Positions 16,320 through 24,427 are shown, counted from the stretch's first letter. The stretch: DNA of 64,000 nt from Streptomyces albogriseolus (GCA_014650475.1 BMVA01000013.1:1-64000); one strand, 5' to 3'. Notes: a model not told the origin generated them from the sequence alone. Numbers and translations are program-made.

Positions 16320-17138
16320 TTGGAGGCGCCCCTGTACCCCGACTTCCCGCTCGACCCGTCCATTCCGCCCGGCGGCCAGCCCGCGTTCTGGGTCGGTCCC
16401 CGGCATCTGGCCGGTGACGATGGGCGCCTCTACGACACCGTCGCCGACACGCTCGCCGGCCTGGGCTGGACGAGCCTGACGATCGTCCGCGGACGGCACG
16501 AGCCCGACGAGGCGCCGGAGGACCGCCAGGTCCTGCGCAGTACCGTCCTGCACATCAGCCCCGACACCCTCCGATGGGCCCAGTGGAGCCTGGCGGACGA
16601 GCCGTTCCACCTGGGAGATTTGCCGATCGCCTGGCAGATCTCCACCCGCGCCGAGACGAACACCCCGCTCGCTCAATGGTCGGCCTACTTCACTCCCGAT
16701 GTCCCCGGCGAGGCCGTGGCCGACTTCCTCGTTGCGCTCGACGCCCGAGACCAGCCCGCCGTGCCGCTCGCTGGCCCCGAGCTGGTCCTCGACACCGTCG
16801 CCGCACACGGCTGGCTCCGCGACATCGACCAGCCCCACGTGGCAGCGACGGACCCGACGTTCACCTCGCACATCAGCCTCGGCGAGGTACCGCCCCTCAT
16901 CCAGGACGCCGACCCGCGCGCCCTGACGACCGAGGCCGATGAGGCGGGACCGGCCGGATGGCAGGCATGGGCCGAGCCCGCGCTCGGCGCACCCTGCCTT
17001 TGGGCGGCGAGCTTCGGTTCCAGCGTCCCGCACGACCTCGTGGCAGCCTTCGGCGCCTCCCTCAGCTCGACCGCACCGGTCCTGCGCCGGGTGCTGCCCG
17101 AGGCCACCCGGGAGCGACTGCTGCGGGCGCCGGCGTAG
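16320..17138 (+). CDS. DUF317 domain protein
   Basis: This protein of about 272 aa has two DUF317-like halves: FWVGPRHLAGDDGRLYDTVA to WSAYFTPDVPGEAVADFLVA, and LVLDTVAAHGWLRDIDQPHV to WAASFGSSVPHDLVAAFGAS. The start is uncertain. TTG at 16320 overlaps GGAGG, so CTG at 16332, five bases after that GGAGG, is a real alternative. It is the last gene before a terminator at 17168. Confidence 0.72.
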   Translation: MEAPLYPDFPLDPSIPPGGQPAFWVGPRHLAGDDGRLYDTVADTLAGLGWTSLTIVRGRHEPDEAPEDRQVLRSTVLHISPDTLRWAQWSLADEPFHLGDLPIAWQISTRAETNTPLAQWSAYFTPDVPGEAVADFLVALDARDQPAVPLAGPELVLDTVAAHGWLRDIDQPHVAATDPTFTSHISLGEVPPLIQDADPRALTTEADEAGPAGWQAWAEPALGAPCLWAASFGSSVPHDLVAAFGASLSSTAPVLRRVLPEATRERLLRAPA

Positions 17139-17167
17139 CGATCGACGGCGCCCCTCAGCCCGACGGA

Positions 17168-17203
17168 AGAAGCCCGGTCCTCCCGAATGGGGGCCGGGCT
17201 TCT
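17168..17203. terminator. intrinsic terminator
   Basis: A 10-bp inverted repeat (AGAAGCCCGG and its complement) lies 30 bases after the DUF317 gene stop and ends the 15.5-17.1 kb unit. Confidence 0.75.
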
Positions 17204-17289
17204 GGCATTTCCCTCCGGGGCTCGGGCGAGCCATCGAGTCGGAGGAGGGCGGCCCGGCGACGAGTACAAGGTGTCGGGGCTGCCCGTCT

Positions 17290-17400
17290 CAAGCGGGGCA
17301 AAGTGGCCACGCTTTGGCGTGGCGGTGCCGCTCAACATGTTGTAATCGGTGGCACGTTGAAGCGGGGCAAGGTGGCCACGTTTTGGCGTAGTGGTGCCAC
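17290..17400 (+). repeat. two-copy direct repeat, 69-base period
   Basis: Two imperfect copies of about 42 bases lie at 17290-17331 and 17359-17400. Each contains AAGCGGGGCAA, the palindrome GTGGCCAC and TTTGGCGT. Both lie just upstream of the 53-aa membrane gene. One frame would give two copies of LKRGKVAT-FWR, but without a plausible start. The palindromic core suggests regulator binding sites. Confidence 0.7.
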
Positions 17401-17424
17401 ATTCCTGTGCGGCTGAATAGTCGT

Positions 17425-17586
17425 ATGCCTCGAACCGAAGAGAAGCAGCAGCCAGCCCTTGAACTCCGTTGCGGTGGAGTGCAGGTCATCGTTCAACGCA
17501 TCTCGCTCTGGCTGGTGGCGGCCGTCGCCACGGCCTTCGTCACGACGATGGGGAGTGGACTCGCAGCATGGTTCACGTCCCGTTAA
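17425..17586 (+). CDS. 53-aa single-pass membrane protein
   Basis: The ATG follows the direct repeats by 24 bases. The protein begins MPRTEEKQQPALELRCGGVQ, continues VIVQRISLWLVAAVATAFVT (one TM helix at about 28-47) and ends AAWFTSR. The stop is followed 36 bases later by a strong hairpin. Streptomyces genomes carry similar short proteins with an ELRCGGVQV motif; this is recalled, not checked. Function unknown. Confidence 0.65.
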   Translation: MPRTEEKQQPALELRCGGVQVIVQRISLWLVAAVATAFVTTMGSGLAAWFTSR

Positions 17587-17622
17587 GAACCTGCTGGACC
17601 GTGCAGCGTGGCGAGCCGCACA

Positions 17623-17665
17623 GCACTGCTGCCCCCCGACCATCTTGGTCGGGGGGCAGCAGTGC
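17623..17665. terminator. bidirectional terminator
   Basis: Perfect 20-bp arms (GCACTGCTGCCCCCCGACCA and complement) with a 3-base loop lie between the convergent genes ending at 17586 (+) and 17677 (-). It probably serves both. Confidence 0.9.
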
Positions 17666-17676
17666 GTCGGGTTCGG

Positions 17677-18375
17677 TCAGCCGGCTGCCGTGGCCTTGGC
17701 GAGGGCCTTGTCGAGGTGGCGGTCGACGAGGGCCGGGGAGCCGGAGACGATCAGCAGCAGGCTGCCGTCGCGGATCGCGGTCTGCTTGACCACGGTGCTC
17801 CGTCCTCCGGTGGAGAACGTCAGGAGCTGGCTCCACTGCTCGTCACCGAGGCCGTGGGGTGTCGGCAGCTTCTGCGAGGCCATGTCGATCGGGGTGCCAC
17901 CCACGACGACCTGATAGGTCGGGCAGCCGGTCATGGCGTCGAAGATCCAGCCGATGCCGTCGGACAGTTTCTCCGCGCTGTCGCTGTACAGCTCCTCCGA
18001 GATCTCTGAGGAGCTGCCGCCGTAGGTGAAGGCCGTCTTCGCCTTGTGTGGGAAGGTGAGCGTGCCGCCGCCGGTTGCCGCGTCGCCGCCCAGCTCGCTC
18101 AGGGCCGGGCAGCCGATGACGGTGACGTCGTCGTGCTGGGTGGGGCGCTCCGGCTTGCGCAGGTAGCCGCTGCCGAGGTCGCCCTGGTTGAGCAGCCGCG
18201 TCTCCAGCGCGGCCGACGTGAGCGGAGCAGCCTGCTGGGCTGCGTCGGCGGGCTTCCCGGTACGGGCGGAGGCGCCGGTGCCGGGCTTGGTGCCGGTGGT
18301 GTCGGTGGAGCAGGCGGGCACGGCGAGGAGGGCGGCGGTGATGCCGAAGACGGTGGTGGCGACGCGAACGCGCAT
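17677..18375 (-). CDS. lipoprotein with PknH-type sensor-like domain
   Basis: This 232-aa protein has a lipoprotein signal (ITAALLAVPACS, acylation at the Cys near residue 22). A Ser/Thr/Ala-rich linker and a globular domain follow, with RLLNQGDLGSGYLRKPERPT, VIGCPALSEL, AEKLSDGIGWIFDAMTGCPT and RSTVVKQTAIRDGSLLLIVS. Two conserved-looking Cys could bridge. The fold resembles extracellular PknH-like sensor domains common among Streptomyces lipoproteins. It is expected on the outer face of the membrane. No kinase is adjacent. Confidence 0.75.
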   Translation of the reverse strand: MRVRVATTVFGITAALLAVPACSTDTTGTKPGTGASARTGKPADAAQQAAPLTSAALETRLLNQGDLGSGYLRKPERPTQHDDVTVIGCPALSELGGDAATGGGTLTFPHKAKTAFTYGGSSSEISEELYSDSAEKLSDGIGWIFDAMTGCPTYQVVVGGTPIDMASQKLPTPHGLGDEQWSQLLTFSTGGRSTVVKQTAIRDGSLLLIVSGSPALVDRHLDKALAKATAAG

Positions 18376-18454
18376 GACGGAACTGACCCCTTGGTGCTAG
18401 GCGACGGGTGGTCAGTGCGGGCCCGCGGGCCCGGTGGGGTCGTAGGAGTGGAGG

Positions 18455-18898
18455 TCAGTGCCCGAGGTGGCGCAGGCAGTCTTCGAACGTGGCGTGCGTC
18501 GCGTCCGCCGGCCCGGAGTTCCGGTTGAACCAGGCGGTGTCGAGGCGGGATTCCTGCTGCTGGTGGCCGACCCGGCAACGCAACCAGATCTGGTCGCGGG
18601 TGGAGAGGATGAGCCAGTCCCGATACGCGCCGCACTCGGAGCAGGCGACCATCTCACCGTCGAGGACGAGTGGCTGCTTCCACGGCATCATCTTGCCGTC
18701 GAGCTGGTCGTGGCTGGGCACCCGCAGCTCCGGCGGAAGGAAGTCGTCCACCACGGTGGTCGGCTCGGTGCGCTCCGCCTCGGCCGACGGCACCCCGAAC
18801 CCGGGCGGGACCTGGTTCTGCAGCCGCGCATGCAACTCGGCGAACTGGCGTTGTGCCTCGCTGGGCTGCTTGGTCCGGCGGCGTGTTCGGTGAAACAC
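18455..18898 (-). CDS. protein with possible zinc ribbon
   Basis: This 147-aa protein begins MFHRTRRRTKQPSEAQRQFA. It contains MVACSECGAYRDWLILSTRD then IWLRCRVGHQQ, a C-x2-C, C-x3-H arrangement that could hold one zinc ion. The C-terminal segment DTAWFNRNSGPADATHATFE is predicted helical. No family recognised. It lies next to the mobilisation module on the same strand. Confidence 0.6.
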   Translation of the reverse strand: MFHRTRRRTKQPSEAQRQFAELHARLQNQVPPGFGVPSAEAERTEPTTVVDDFLPPELRVPSHDQLDGKMMPWKQPLVLDGEMVACSECGAYRDWLILSTRDQIWLRCRVGHQQQESRLDTAWFNRNSGPADATHATFEDCLRHLGH

Positions 18899-19326
18899 CC
18901 TGGCGTCCTCCTTTGCCTCGTCCTGCTCGCTTCATGATCGTGCCCGACGCCCCCGGCGGTTTCAATTCACAAAGTCCACAGTCGCCTTCGCGCAGGTCAC
19001 AGGGCATCTCCTCGCTCGGGGCAGGGGATGACGAGTTGGCCACGGAGCGTGTCTCCGAACTGCGCGGTGACGTTCCCAGGGTGTGCCCGAACGCACCTCG
19101 TGCTCTCCGGCCGTCCACCTTCGCGGCGCCTGCTCGCTCGACTCGAGGCACCTGCGCCACTCTCTTCCCTCCTGTGTGCGCACCCGTGCTCCCACTCCGC
19201 AGCGTGGGCCCGCACGCCGCCGGGGGCCGTCGTGGCGTACGGCCATGCCGTGGGCGGCGAGCGCGGCGGTGGCGGTGTCCTTGCTCTCGGTGGTGCGCTG
19301 AGACTGCACTCAGGCACTCGCAAGGC
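18899..19326. other. no confident gene
   Basis: These 428 bases lie between the relaxase stop and the zinc-ribbon gene. Overlapping minus-strand frames (for example one opening MQSQRTTESKDTATAALAAH) are Arg-rich and lack a clear RBS. No integrase, att site or hairpin is evident. Confidence 0.4.
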
Positions 19327-21066
19327 TCACCGGGTCTTGCCCGATGTCTCCTCCCCGCTGCGGTGCCTGCCGGGCGAGTTGGGGCGGGTCGCCGTTCTGC
19401 GCGTAGAGGACTTGCGCCCTGTGGTGCCGTTCTCGGACAAGGGCGAGGCGTCGGCGGGCAGATCGGCCGTCCGCCGCAGCCGCCACACCAGCACGTCGCT
19501 CACCGAGTCCGCGGTGTCGAGTTCACGGCGCCCTGCGGCGTCGGACAGGAGGGCGGCCGGGTCGTGGCCGGCGGCTTCGGCGTCCGCGATGGTCGCGGCC
19601 AGGGCGTACCACCCGGGCTCGGCGAGGATCTGCTCGGCGAGTTGGGGCAGCGCCTCGCGCAGCAGCACGGTCTGCCGCTGGAGCACCGGCCGGCTCAGAC
19701 GCCGGCCTCGCTGGTAGAGCACGCCGAGCGGCTGGGCGGCGGCGGCCTGGTAGGCGGTGCGCAGGTGCTCGGCGGCCCGCGCGGCGGCTTCGGCCTGCTG
19801 GGCGTGGCCCTTTCTCGCGTGCCAGTGGGCGGCGGCGGTGATGAGGAAGAACAGCATGTCGATCGCCATCGCGGTGGTGGCACCGTCCTCACCGCGGCCG
19901 AGGGCGGGCCCTCCGTGGACGAGGTCGCGGGCGGCCTGCCGCAGCGCGCGGTCGTGCCCGCGTACGGCGCGTACGTGGGAGCGGGAGGCCCGCTCGAACG
20001 CTGTTGCGGCGTCTCGCAGTTCGCGGCGGGTGTGTGCGGCGGAGGTCTTCGCGAGCGCGTCCAGGACCTCGCCGGCGGCGGCGATGTGGGCGGCGGCGAC
20101 CGCGTCGTCGCCGTGCTCGACGATGAGCACGGCCTGCCCCGCGGCCGATGCCGTCCTGCGGCGGGCGGAGGCCGGGGTGCCGGGCCCGGTCCGGGCCGTG
20201 TCCTTCTGCCGTGGAGTCGGATCGGCCCAGGTGTCGCCGGACCAGCGCTCCCGGATGCGGGGCAGCGACAGGTCGGGGGCCAGGCGCGCGCCGGGGTAGA
20301 ACACCGGCTCGCCGTCCTTGTTGAGGTCGTCGGGCAGAGCGACCTTGTATCCGAGGAGGTCTCCGGAGGGCGCGGCGCGCTTACGGATCAGGAGGCCGGC
20401 GGCGGCGAGCCGGTCGAAGAACTCCTCGTCACTCCTGGCACCGGACACCGCGCGCCGTACCGTCTCGCGCAGCTCCTCGCGGGCGGTGCGCTCGCGACCC
20501 TGGCGTTCGGCCTTGTGCCGTTCGGCACTGGTGGGCCGCTGTGCGGCGGTGCCGTCGCCGGGGGCGACCTGCCGGAGCCCGAGTTCCTTCTCGATGAGAC
20601 GGGCTTCGGCCTGCGCCCGTTTACCGGATCGGTGGTGGTCGGGGCGTCGGCCGTCTTCGCGCACGAGGGTGGCAACGATGTGGATGTGGTCGTCAGCGTG
20701 CCGCACGGCGGCCCAGCGGCAGCCCGCGCCGTCGCGCGGGTCGATCCCTGTGGCGGCGACGATGCGGCGCGCGATGTCCGCCCACTGGTCGTCGGTCAGG
20801 ATCGGGTCGTCGGGCGCAGCGCGCACTGAGCAGTGCCATACGTGCTTGTCGGGGCGTTGATCCGCGGCAAGGAGATGGAGGGGCTGGTCGAGCAGTTGCC
20901 CGAGATCCTTCTTGGTAGCTGTCGCATCGCGTCCGGGGTCGGGCGACATGCCGTCGAAGGAGGCGACGAGATGTGGATCTACGTGTTCCTCGTGGGTTCC
21001 CTTGCCGTAGAGGTAGTACAGCAGGCCCAGGGTGTGGCTGCCCTGCTTGTGGATCTGTGGAATCAA
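19327..21066 (-). CDS. relaxase / mobilisation nuclease
   Basis: This 579-aa protein starts at TTG, overlapping the mobC-like stop (TTGA), so the two are coupled. The N-terminal 170 residues match MobA/VirD2-type relaxases: MIPQIHKQGSHTLGLLYYLY, HVWHCSVRAAPDDPILTDDQ, and the metal-binding three-His motif AVRHADDHIHIVATLVRED. Such enzymes nick oriT through a Tyr and pilot one strand into the recipient. The C-terminal two-thirds is helical and Ala/Arg-rich with a hydrophobic patch (AIDMLFFLITAAAHW). No TraB or coupling protein is in the window, so it is probably mobilised in trans. Confidence 0.88.
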   Translation of the reverse strand: MIPQIHKQGSHTLGLLYYLYGKGTHEEHVDPHLVASFDGMSPDPGRDATATKKDLGQLLDQPLHLLAADQRPDKHVWHCSVRAAPDDPILTDDQWADIARRIVAATGIDPRDGAGCRWAAVRHADDHIHIVATLVREDGRRPDHHRSGKRAQAEARLIEKELGLRQVAPGDGTAAQRPTSAERHKAERQGRERTAREELRETVRRAVSGARSDEEFFDRLAAAGLLIRKRAAPSGDLLGYKVALPDDLNKDGEPVFYPGARLAPDLSLPRIRERWSGDTWADPTPRQKDTARTGPGTPASARRRTASAAGQAVLIVEHGDDAVAAAHIAAAGEVLDALAKTSAAHTRRELRDAATAFERASRSHVRAVRGHDRALRQAARDLVHGGPALGRGEDGATTAMAIDMLFFLITAAAHWHARKGHAQQAEAAARAAEHLRTAYQAAAAQPLGVLYQRGRRLSRPVLQRQTVLLREALPQLAEQILAEPGWYALAATIADAEAAGHDPAALLSDAAGRRELDTADSVSDVLVWRLRRTADLPADASPLSENGTTGRKSSTRRTATRPNSPGRHRSGEETSGKTR

Positions 21067-21680
21067 GGCGCCTCGTCTGCCTGCCGGTTGGCTACCTTGT
21101 CGGCAGCCATCCTCACCGCGTCGGCCGCTCGGTGGACGTCGGCCATCACCTGGGTCAGCTGGGGAACGTCACCGCCGGAGTTGAGGATCTTGGCGGCTTG
21201 GTTGAGGTTGCTGCCGGCCCAGCCGAGCTGCCGCCTCATCGCGAACAGTTCGGTGAGCACGTCGCGTTCGGTGGCGATGGCGACGGCGGTACGGGACTGG
21301 TCGCGGGCCATGGCTAGCCCGGCGTAGGCGAGGAACCCCGCCACGCTCATACCGGCGGCGTCTGCTCCGGCCTGGATGAGAGCGAGTTCGGACGGGTTGA
21401 GGCGGACGCTGTGCGCGCGACGCTGCTTCTTGTCGCGCGGACGAGCTCGCCCCTTCGGCCGCCCCTTGTGGGCGGCTTTTGGCTGCGATCCGCCCTCGGT
21501 CGCAGCCTTCCCGACTGGCGCCCCCTGGTGCCAGTCGGGCCCCGCCACCCCAGGGGCGGGGACGGGTTCGGACACTGCCCCCTCGGGGGAGTGTCCGAAC
21601 CTCCATCTTGCTCGCCCCGAGACCGAGTTGGAGTTGCGAGCAGGTTCCGGGGTGGTGCCGGTCTGGGTGGGATTCGTCAT
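21063..21680 (-). CDS. MobC-like relaxosome accessory protein
   Basis: This 205-aa protein overlaps the upstream gene by ATGA at its start and the relaxase by TTGA at its stop. The N-terminal half (about 1-100) is low-complexity and coincides with a run of DNA palindromes. The C-terminal half has KKQRRAHSVRLNPSELALIQ, AGADAAGMSVAGFLAYAGLA, then FAMRRQLGWAGSNLNQAAKI and VPQLTQVMADVHRAADAVRM. This is the ribbon-helix-helix plus helical layout of MobC proteins, which bind oriT and help the relaxase. Confidence 0.85.
   Translation of the reverse strand: MTNPTQTGTTPEPARNSNSVSGRARWRFGHSPEGAVSEPVPAPGVAGPDWHQGAPVGKAATEGGSQPKAAHKGRPKGRARPRDKKQRRAHSVRLNPSELALIQAGADAAGMSVAGFLAYAGLAMARDQSRTAVAIATERDVLTELFAMRRQLGWAGSNLNQAAKILNSGGDVPQLTQVMADVHRAADAVRMAADKVANRQADEAP
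21414..21601. repeat. array of five palindromes, candidate oriT
   Basis: Five inverted repeats follow one another within 188 bases: 21414-21439 (arms CGCGCGAC), 21458-21476 (GCCGCCC), 21481-21507 (GGCTGCGA), 21510-21539 (CCCGACTGGC) and 21565-21601 (GGTTCGGACACT). All arms are perfect. They lie in the variable N-terminal coding part of the mobC-like gene, two genes' ends away from the relaxase, a usual place for an origin of transfer. Confidence 0.6.
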
Positions 21681-21913
21681 CGGATTTCGGGCCTCATGGT
21701 TCGGGTGTGGTGCTGGATGGTCGCGGCCAGCGCGACGACGTCGGCCGGTCCCGTGAGGACGCGGACGGGTCCGTCGGGCCGGTTCTGGACGAGCCACTGG
21801 CCGGTCGGCGTGAGGACGGCGGCGTGGAGGAGCTGTCGGCGGACCAGGACGTCCGCCCAGGCGCTGGCCTCGGCGGCGGTGGGCTCGGAAGTGCGAGGGG
21901 GACGCGAAATCAC
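21677..21913 (-). CDS. small unrecognised protein upstream of mobC
   Basis: This 78-aa protein starts at GTG with GGAGA seven bases upstream and couples to mobC by ATGA. It contains SAWADVLVRRQLLHAAVLTP, GQWLVQNRPDGPVRVLTG and ADVVALAATIQHHTR. It is probably a soluble alpha/beta protein. Coupling suggests a role in mobilisation, but nothing in the sequence proves it. Confidence 0.6.
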   Translation of the reverse strand: MISRPPRTSEPTAAEASAWADVLVRRQLLHAAVLTPTGQWLVQNRPDGPVRVLTGPADVVALAATIQHHTRTMRPEIR

Positions 21914-21999
21914 TGCGTGTCTCCTGGAACGGGGCGGTGGCCCGGCACGGAGCCGGGCCACCCTTTGCCGATAGGGCGTTGAGCTGGGGCTTTACCGGT

Positions 22000-22191
22000 T
22001 CAGCCGCACTCGGGGCAGCGCCCGACGTGGGTGCTGAGCGCCCGGGCCATCCGCTGCTTCGTCGAGGCAGCCTGCTTTGCGCTCGACTTCGCCGCCGGCC
22101 TGCCCTCGTGCCGCTTGGAGTGGGCGAGCATGAAGCCGATCTCCCGCTCGTACTCCGCACGGACGGTGTCGAACTCATGGCAGGTCTTCAT
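22000..22191 (-). CDS. small basic protein with C-terminal CxxC
   Basis: This 63-aa protein begins MKTCHEFDTVRAEYEREIGF and ends HVGRCPECG. It is Lys/Arg/Ala-rich, with Cys4 and the terminal CPEC as possible metal ligands. Its ATG abuts the stop of the upstream membrane gene. No family recognised. Confidence 0.6.
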   Translation of the reverse strand: MKTCHEFDTVRAEYEREIGFMLAHSKRHEGRPAAKSSAKQAASTKQRMARALSTHVGRCPECG

Positions 22192-23789
22192 CAGGCGGTG
22201 CTCCTTGTCTTCGTGGTGTCGTCGCTCCGCAGTTCCCGGAGGACGAGGCTCAGCCGGTCGTTCCGGCCGCCCTTCAGGCCCTCGCGGCGGAGGATCTCCC
22301 GCAGCTGGACCCGGGTGACGGCCTCGTTTCCGTCCCGTTCGAGCAGGGCGGGGACATGGGGGCGGACCTGCTGGACGAGCTGGTCCACCGACTGCTCCAA
22401 CTCACGTGGCGTGCGCTGTGTCTGCGGGGTGCGGGACCGGCCGCGCTTCCCCTTGCTCTTCGTCCTGGTCTTCGTGGTCGTCTTCCGCCGGAGGGGGACC
22501 TTGTGTCCCCGGTCCCCGGTGGGCTCGGTCCCCGTGTCGGTGTCGGTCGGTCCCCGGTCCCCGGTGGGCTCGGTCCCCGACTCGGCGGCGTTCGGTCCCC
22601 GACGCGGATCTGGGCCCTGAGCAGGCACTTCTCGCGTCAGGCGCTCGGTCCCCACGCCTCGGGCGTCCCCCTCCGAGGCTTCCGGATTGGCGGGACCGGT
22701 CCCCGGGACCGCGCCTCCTTCTTGGGCCTCGGTCCCCACCCCGGTCCCCGCGTTCTCGCCTTCGGTCCCCACGCCTGCCGACGTCTTCGAGTCCGCAATT
22801 TCGGGGACCGGTCCCCTCGGGGCGCTCGGTCCCGCGCCCCCGTCCGACTCGTCGGGACCGTGGGGACCAGCTACGGGGACCGGCGCCTTCGACGCCGGCT
22901 GCGAGGGGACCGTGGCTGCCGTTGCGGTGCTCTGCACGGGGGACCAGGGCGAGGGCAGCGGGACCGTAGCGAGCGCGAGCGCGTGCCGGCGGGCGGCGAG
23001 CTGGTCGAGCAGCTGCGCGCGCTGGAGGGGGTCGGTGCCGACCGATGCCCTGCCGACCGCCTTCGACAGGCGCCGCGTGAGGTGCCGGCCGCGCCAGCTC
23101 CGCTGCTGCTCGGGTGTGCGCTCGGCTAGGCGGGCGGCGAGGGCGACCGCGCGGGTGGTGGCCCGGTCCCGTGTGATCTGCGCAGCGTCGCGGTCTCGCG
23201 CGGCGATGCCGAGGCGGGACAGGAGACGCTCGCGTGCCTCCCGGCCCAGGACGGCGATCAGTCCATGGGAGGCGGCGCCCGGGGTGCGCAGGCGCAGCTC
23301 GATCCCCATCGCGAGGTGCCACAGCATCGCCGCCATGACCGGCCCGACGAAGGCCCTAACCGTGCCGCCGACAGGACCGCTCTCGGCGTAGGCGGGGATC
23401 ACCTGCACACCGGTAATCACCCAGACCAGGGTGCCCGGCAGACCAGGAGCACCCTGAGTGGCCAGGTTCTGGCGTGCCATCAGCGCGGTCGCGAAGAGCG
23501 CCAGCTCGGCCGCGGCGAACATGCCGGCCCGCTCGGCGGTGCCGGCCATGTCGAGGAAGTCGGCCGCGAAGCGCCACGAGGTGTCGGCGCTGTAGGCGGT
23601 GCAGCCGAGAGCAGCAAGGGCAGCGACCTTGACCGCCGGACCGCCGAGACGTTTCTGCGGGCGCGCACCCCGGCGCCGGATCGTCCAAGCGACCAGCACC
23701 ACCACCAGCACGAGGGCGGCGGGCACGCCGGCGGCGAGGAGGAGAGGGAGGTCCGGAGCGGCGCTGAGGGCGAGGACGGGGTGGGTCAT
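22191..23789 (-). CDS. multi-TM protein with low-complexity linker and winged-helix tail
   Basis: This 532-aa protein overlaps the WhiB gene stop by ATGA. Residues about 8-150 carry four to five TM segments (LLLAAGVPAALVLVVVLVAW, VAALAALGCTAYSADTSWRF, VWVITGVQVIPAYAESGPVG). A coiled region follows (about 160-275), then a Gly/Thr/Glu/Pro-rich linker (about 285-430). A C-terminal helix-turn-helix-like segment ends it (VTRVQLREILRREGLKGGRN). It resembles SpdB-like or DUF2637-type transfer membrane proteins of Streptomyces elements in position and layout; that match is tentative. Confidence 0.65.
   Translation of the reverse strand: MTHPVLALSAAPDLPLLLAAGVPAALVLVVVLVAWTIRRRGARPQKRLGGPAVKVAALAALGCTAYSADTSWRFAADFLDMAGTAERAGMFAAAELALFATALMARQNLATQGAPGLPGTLVWVITGVQVIPAYAESGPVGGTVRAFVGPVMAAMLWHLAMGIELRLRTPGAASHGLIAVLGREARERLLSRLGIAARDRDAAQITRDRATTRAVALAARLAERTPEQQRSWRGRHLTRRLSKAVGRASVGTDPLQRAQLLDQLAARRHALALATVPLPSPWSPVQSTATAATVPSQPASKAPVPVAGPHGPDESDGGAGPSAPRGPVPEIADSKTSAGVGTEGENAGTGVGTEAQEGGAVPGTGPANPEASEGDARGVGTERLTREVPAQGPDPRRGPNAAESGTEPTGDRGPTDTDTGTEPTGDRGHKVPLRRKTTTKTRTKSKGKRGRSRTPQTQRTPRELEQSVDQLVQQVRPHVPALLERDGNEAVTRVQLREILRREGLKGGRNDRLSLVLRELRSDDTTKTRSTA
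22494..22945. repeat. GGTCCCC/GGGGACC word cluster in coding linker
   Basis: About twelve GGTCCCC and several GGGGACC words occur in 450 bases. They include a near-tandem unit around 22515-22580 containing GGTCCCCGGTGGGCTCGG twice. They encode the GTE/GDR/GPT-rich linker of the membrane protein on the minus strand. Confidence 0.7.
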
Positions 23790-24427
23790 GCGACCTTTCC
23801 GAGAGAGGCGTGCGCCGGAGTCGACGCTGCCGGACGGGCTACCGGCTGCTGTGTGCCGGGTGCAGCGGGCGCGGGGCTGCCTGCTGCCGGGGTGGTCTTC
23901 TTCCGCTTCTTCTTGGGCCGCGGCACGCCGTAGGTGCGGTCGCGGTCGAAGACCTTGTTGGCGGCCTGCCGGAGCAGGTCTCGGGCGTGCTTGTGGCTGA
24001 TCTGCAGGGCGGCGGCGAGCCGGCCGGGCCGCCAGCCGCGTACGTAGGCGTGGTCGATGACGACCTGCCGCTCGGCCTCGGTCAGGTGCACGTCGCGTCC
24101 CTGGAAGAAGGCCGTTACGCGCCGGTAGTCGAGGCGCTGGGGTAGTCCGTCGTGCAGGGGGCGCCGCTCGGCTTCGGTGAGGCCGCCCCAGACGCCCTCC
24201 TTGAGGGCGTTCTCCAGGGCGAAGTCGAGGCAGTCGCGGCGTACCGGGCACCAGCCGCACAGCTCCTTCGCTTCGGCGATGTCCTCGTGGTCCCGGGGCC
24301 CGGGGAAGAAGACGGCGTCGGCGTCCTCGACGTCCATGCCGTGGCACGCTCCGCGGGTGTGCCAGCTGGTGTCTCCGATGCCGCGCAGGCCAGTGGCCGG
24401 CGCGTCGTGGGTGGTGATGTGGCGCAA
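23786..24427 (-). CDS. WhiB-like Fe-S regulator with C-terminal HTH extension
   Basis: This protein of about 213 aa probably starts at TTG behind GGAG (6-base spacing). The Wbl domain is near residues 20-85: one Cys in TRGACHGMDV, then LCGWCPVRRDCL (C-x2-C-x5-C) to hold a 4Fe-4S cluster, then GVWGGLTEAER, the turn motif that contacts sigma factor. Unlike ordinary WhiB proteins it continues with VTAFFQGRDVHLTEAERQVV and LAAALQISHKHARDLLRQAA, a sigma-region-4-like helix-turn-helix, and a Lys/Arg-rich tail. It is coupled by ATGA to the membrane protein gene and may regulate the transfer module. Confidence 0.88.
   Translation of the reverse strand: MRHITTHDAPATGLRGIGDTSWHTRGACHGMDVEDADAVFFPGPRDHEDIAEAKELCGWCPVRRDCLDFALENALKEGVWGGLTEAERRPLHDGLPQRLDYRRVTAFFQGRDVHLTEAERQVVIDHAYVRGWRPGRLAAALQISHKHARDLLRQAANKVFDRDRTYGVPRPKKKRKKTTPAAGSPAPAAPGTQQPVARPAASTPAHASLGKVA

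Noticed and set aside
17290-17400. CRISPR-like repeats
   Set aside because: Only two imperfect copies with a 27-base gap and no cas genes; more like duplicated regulatory sites.
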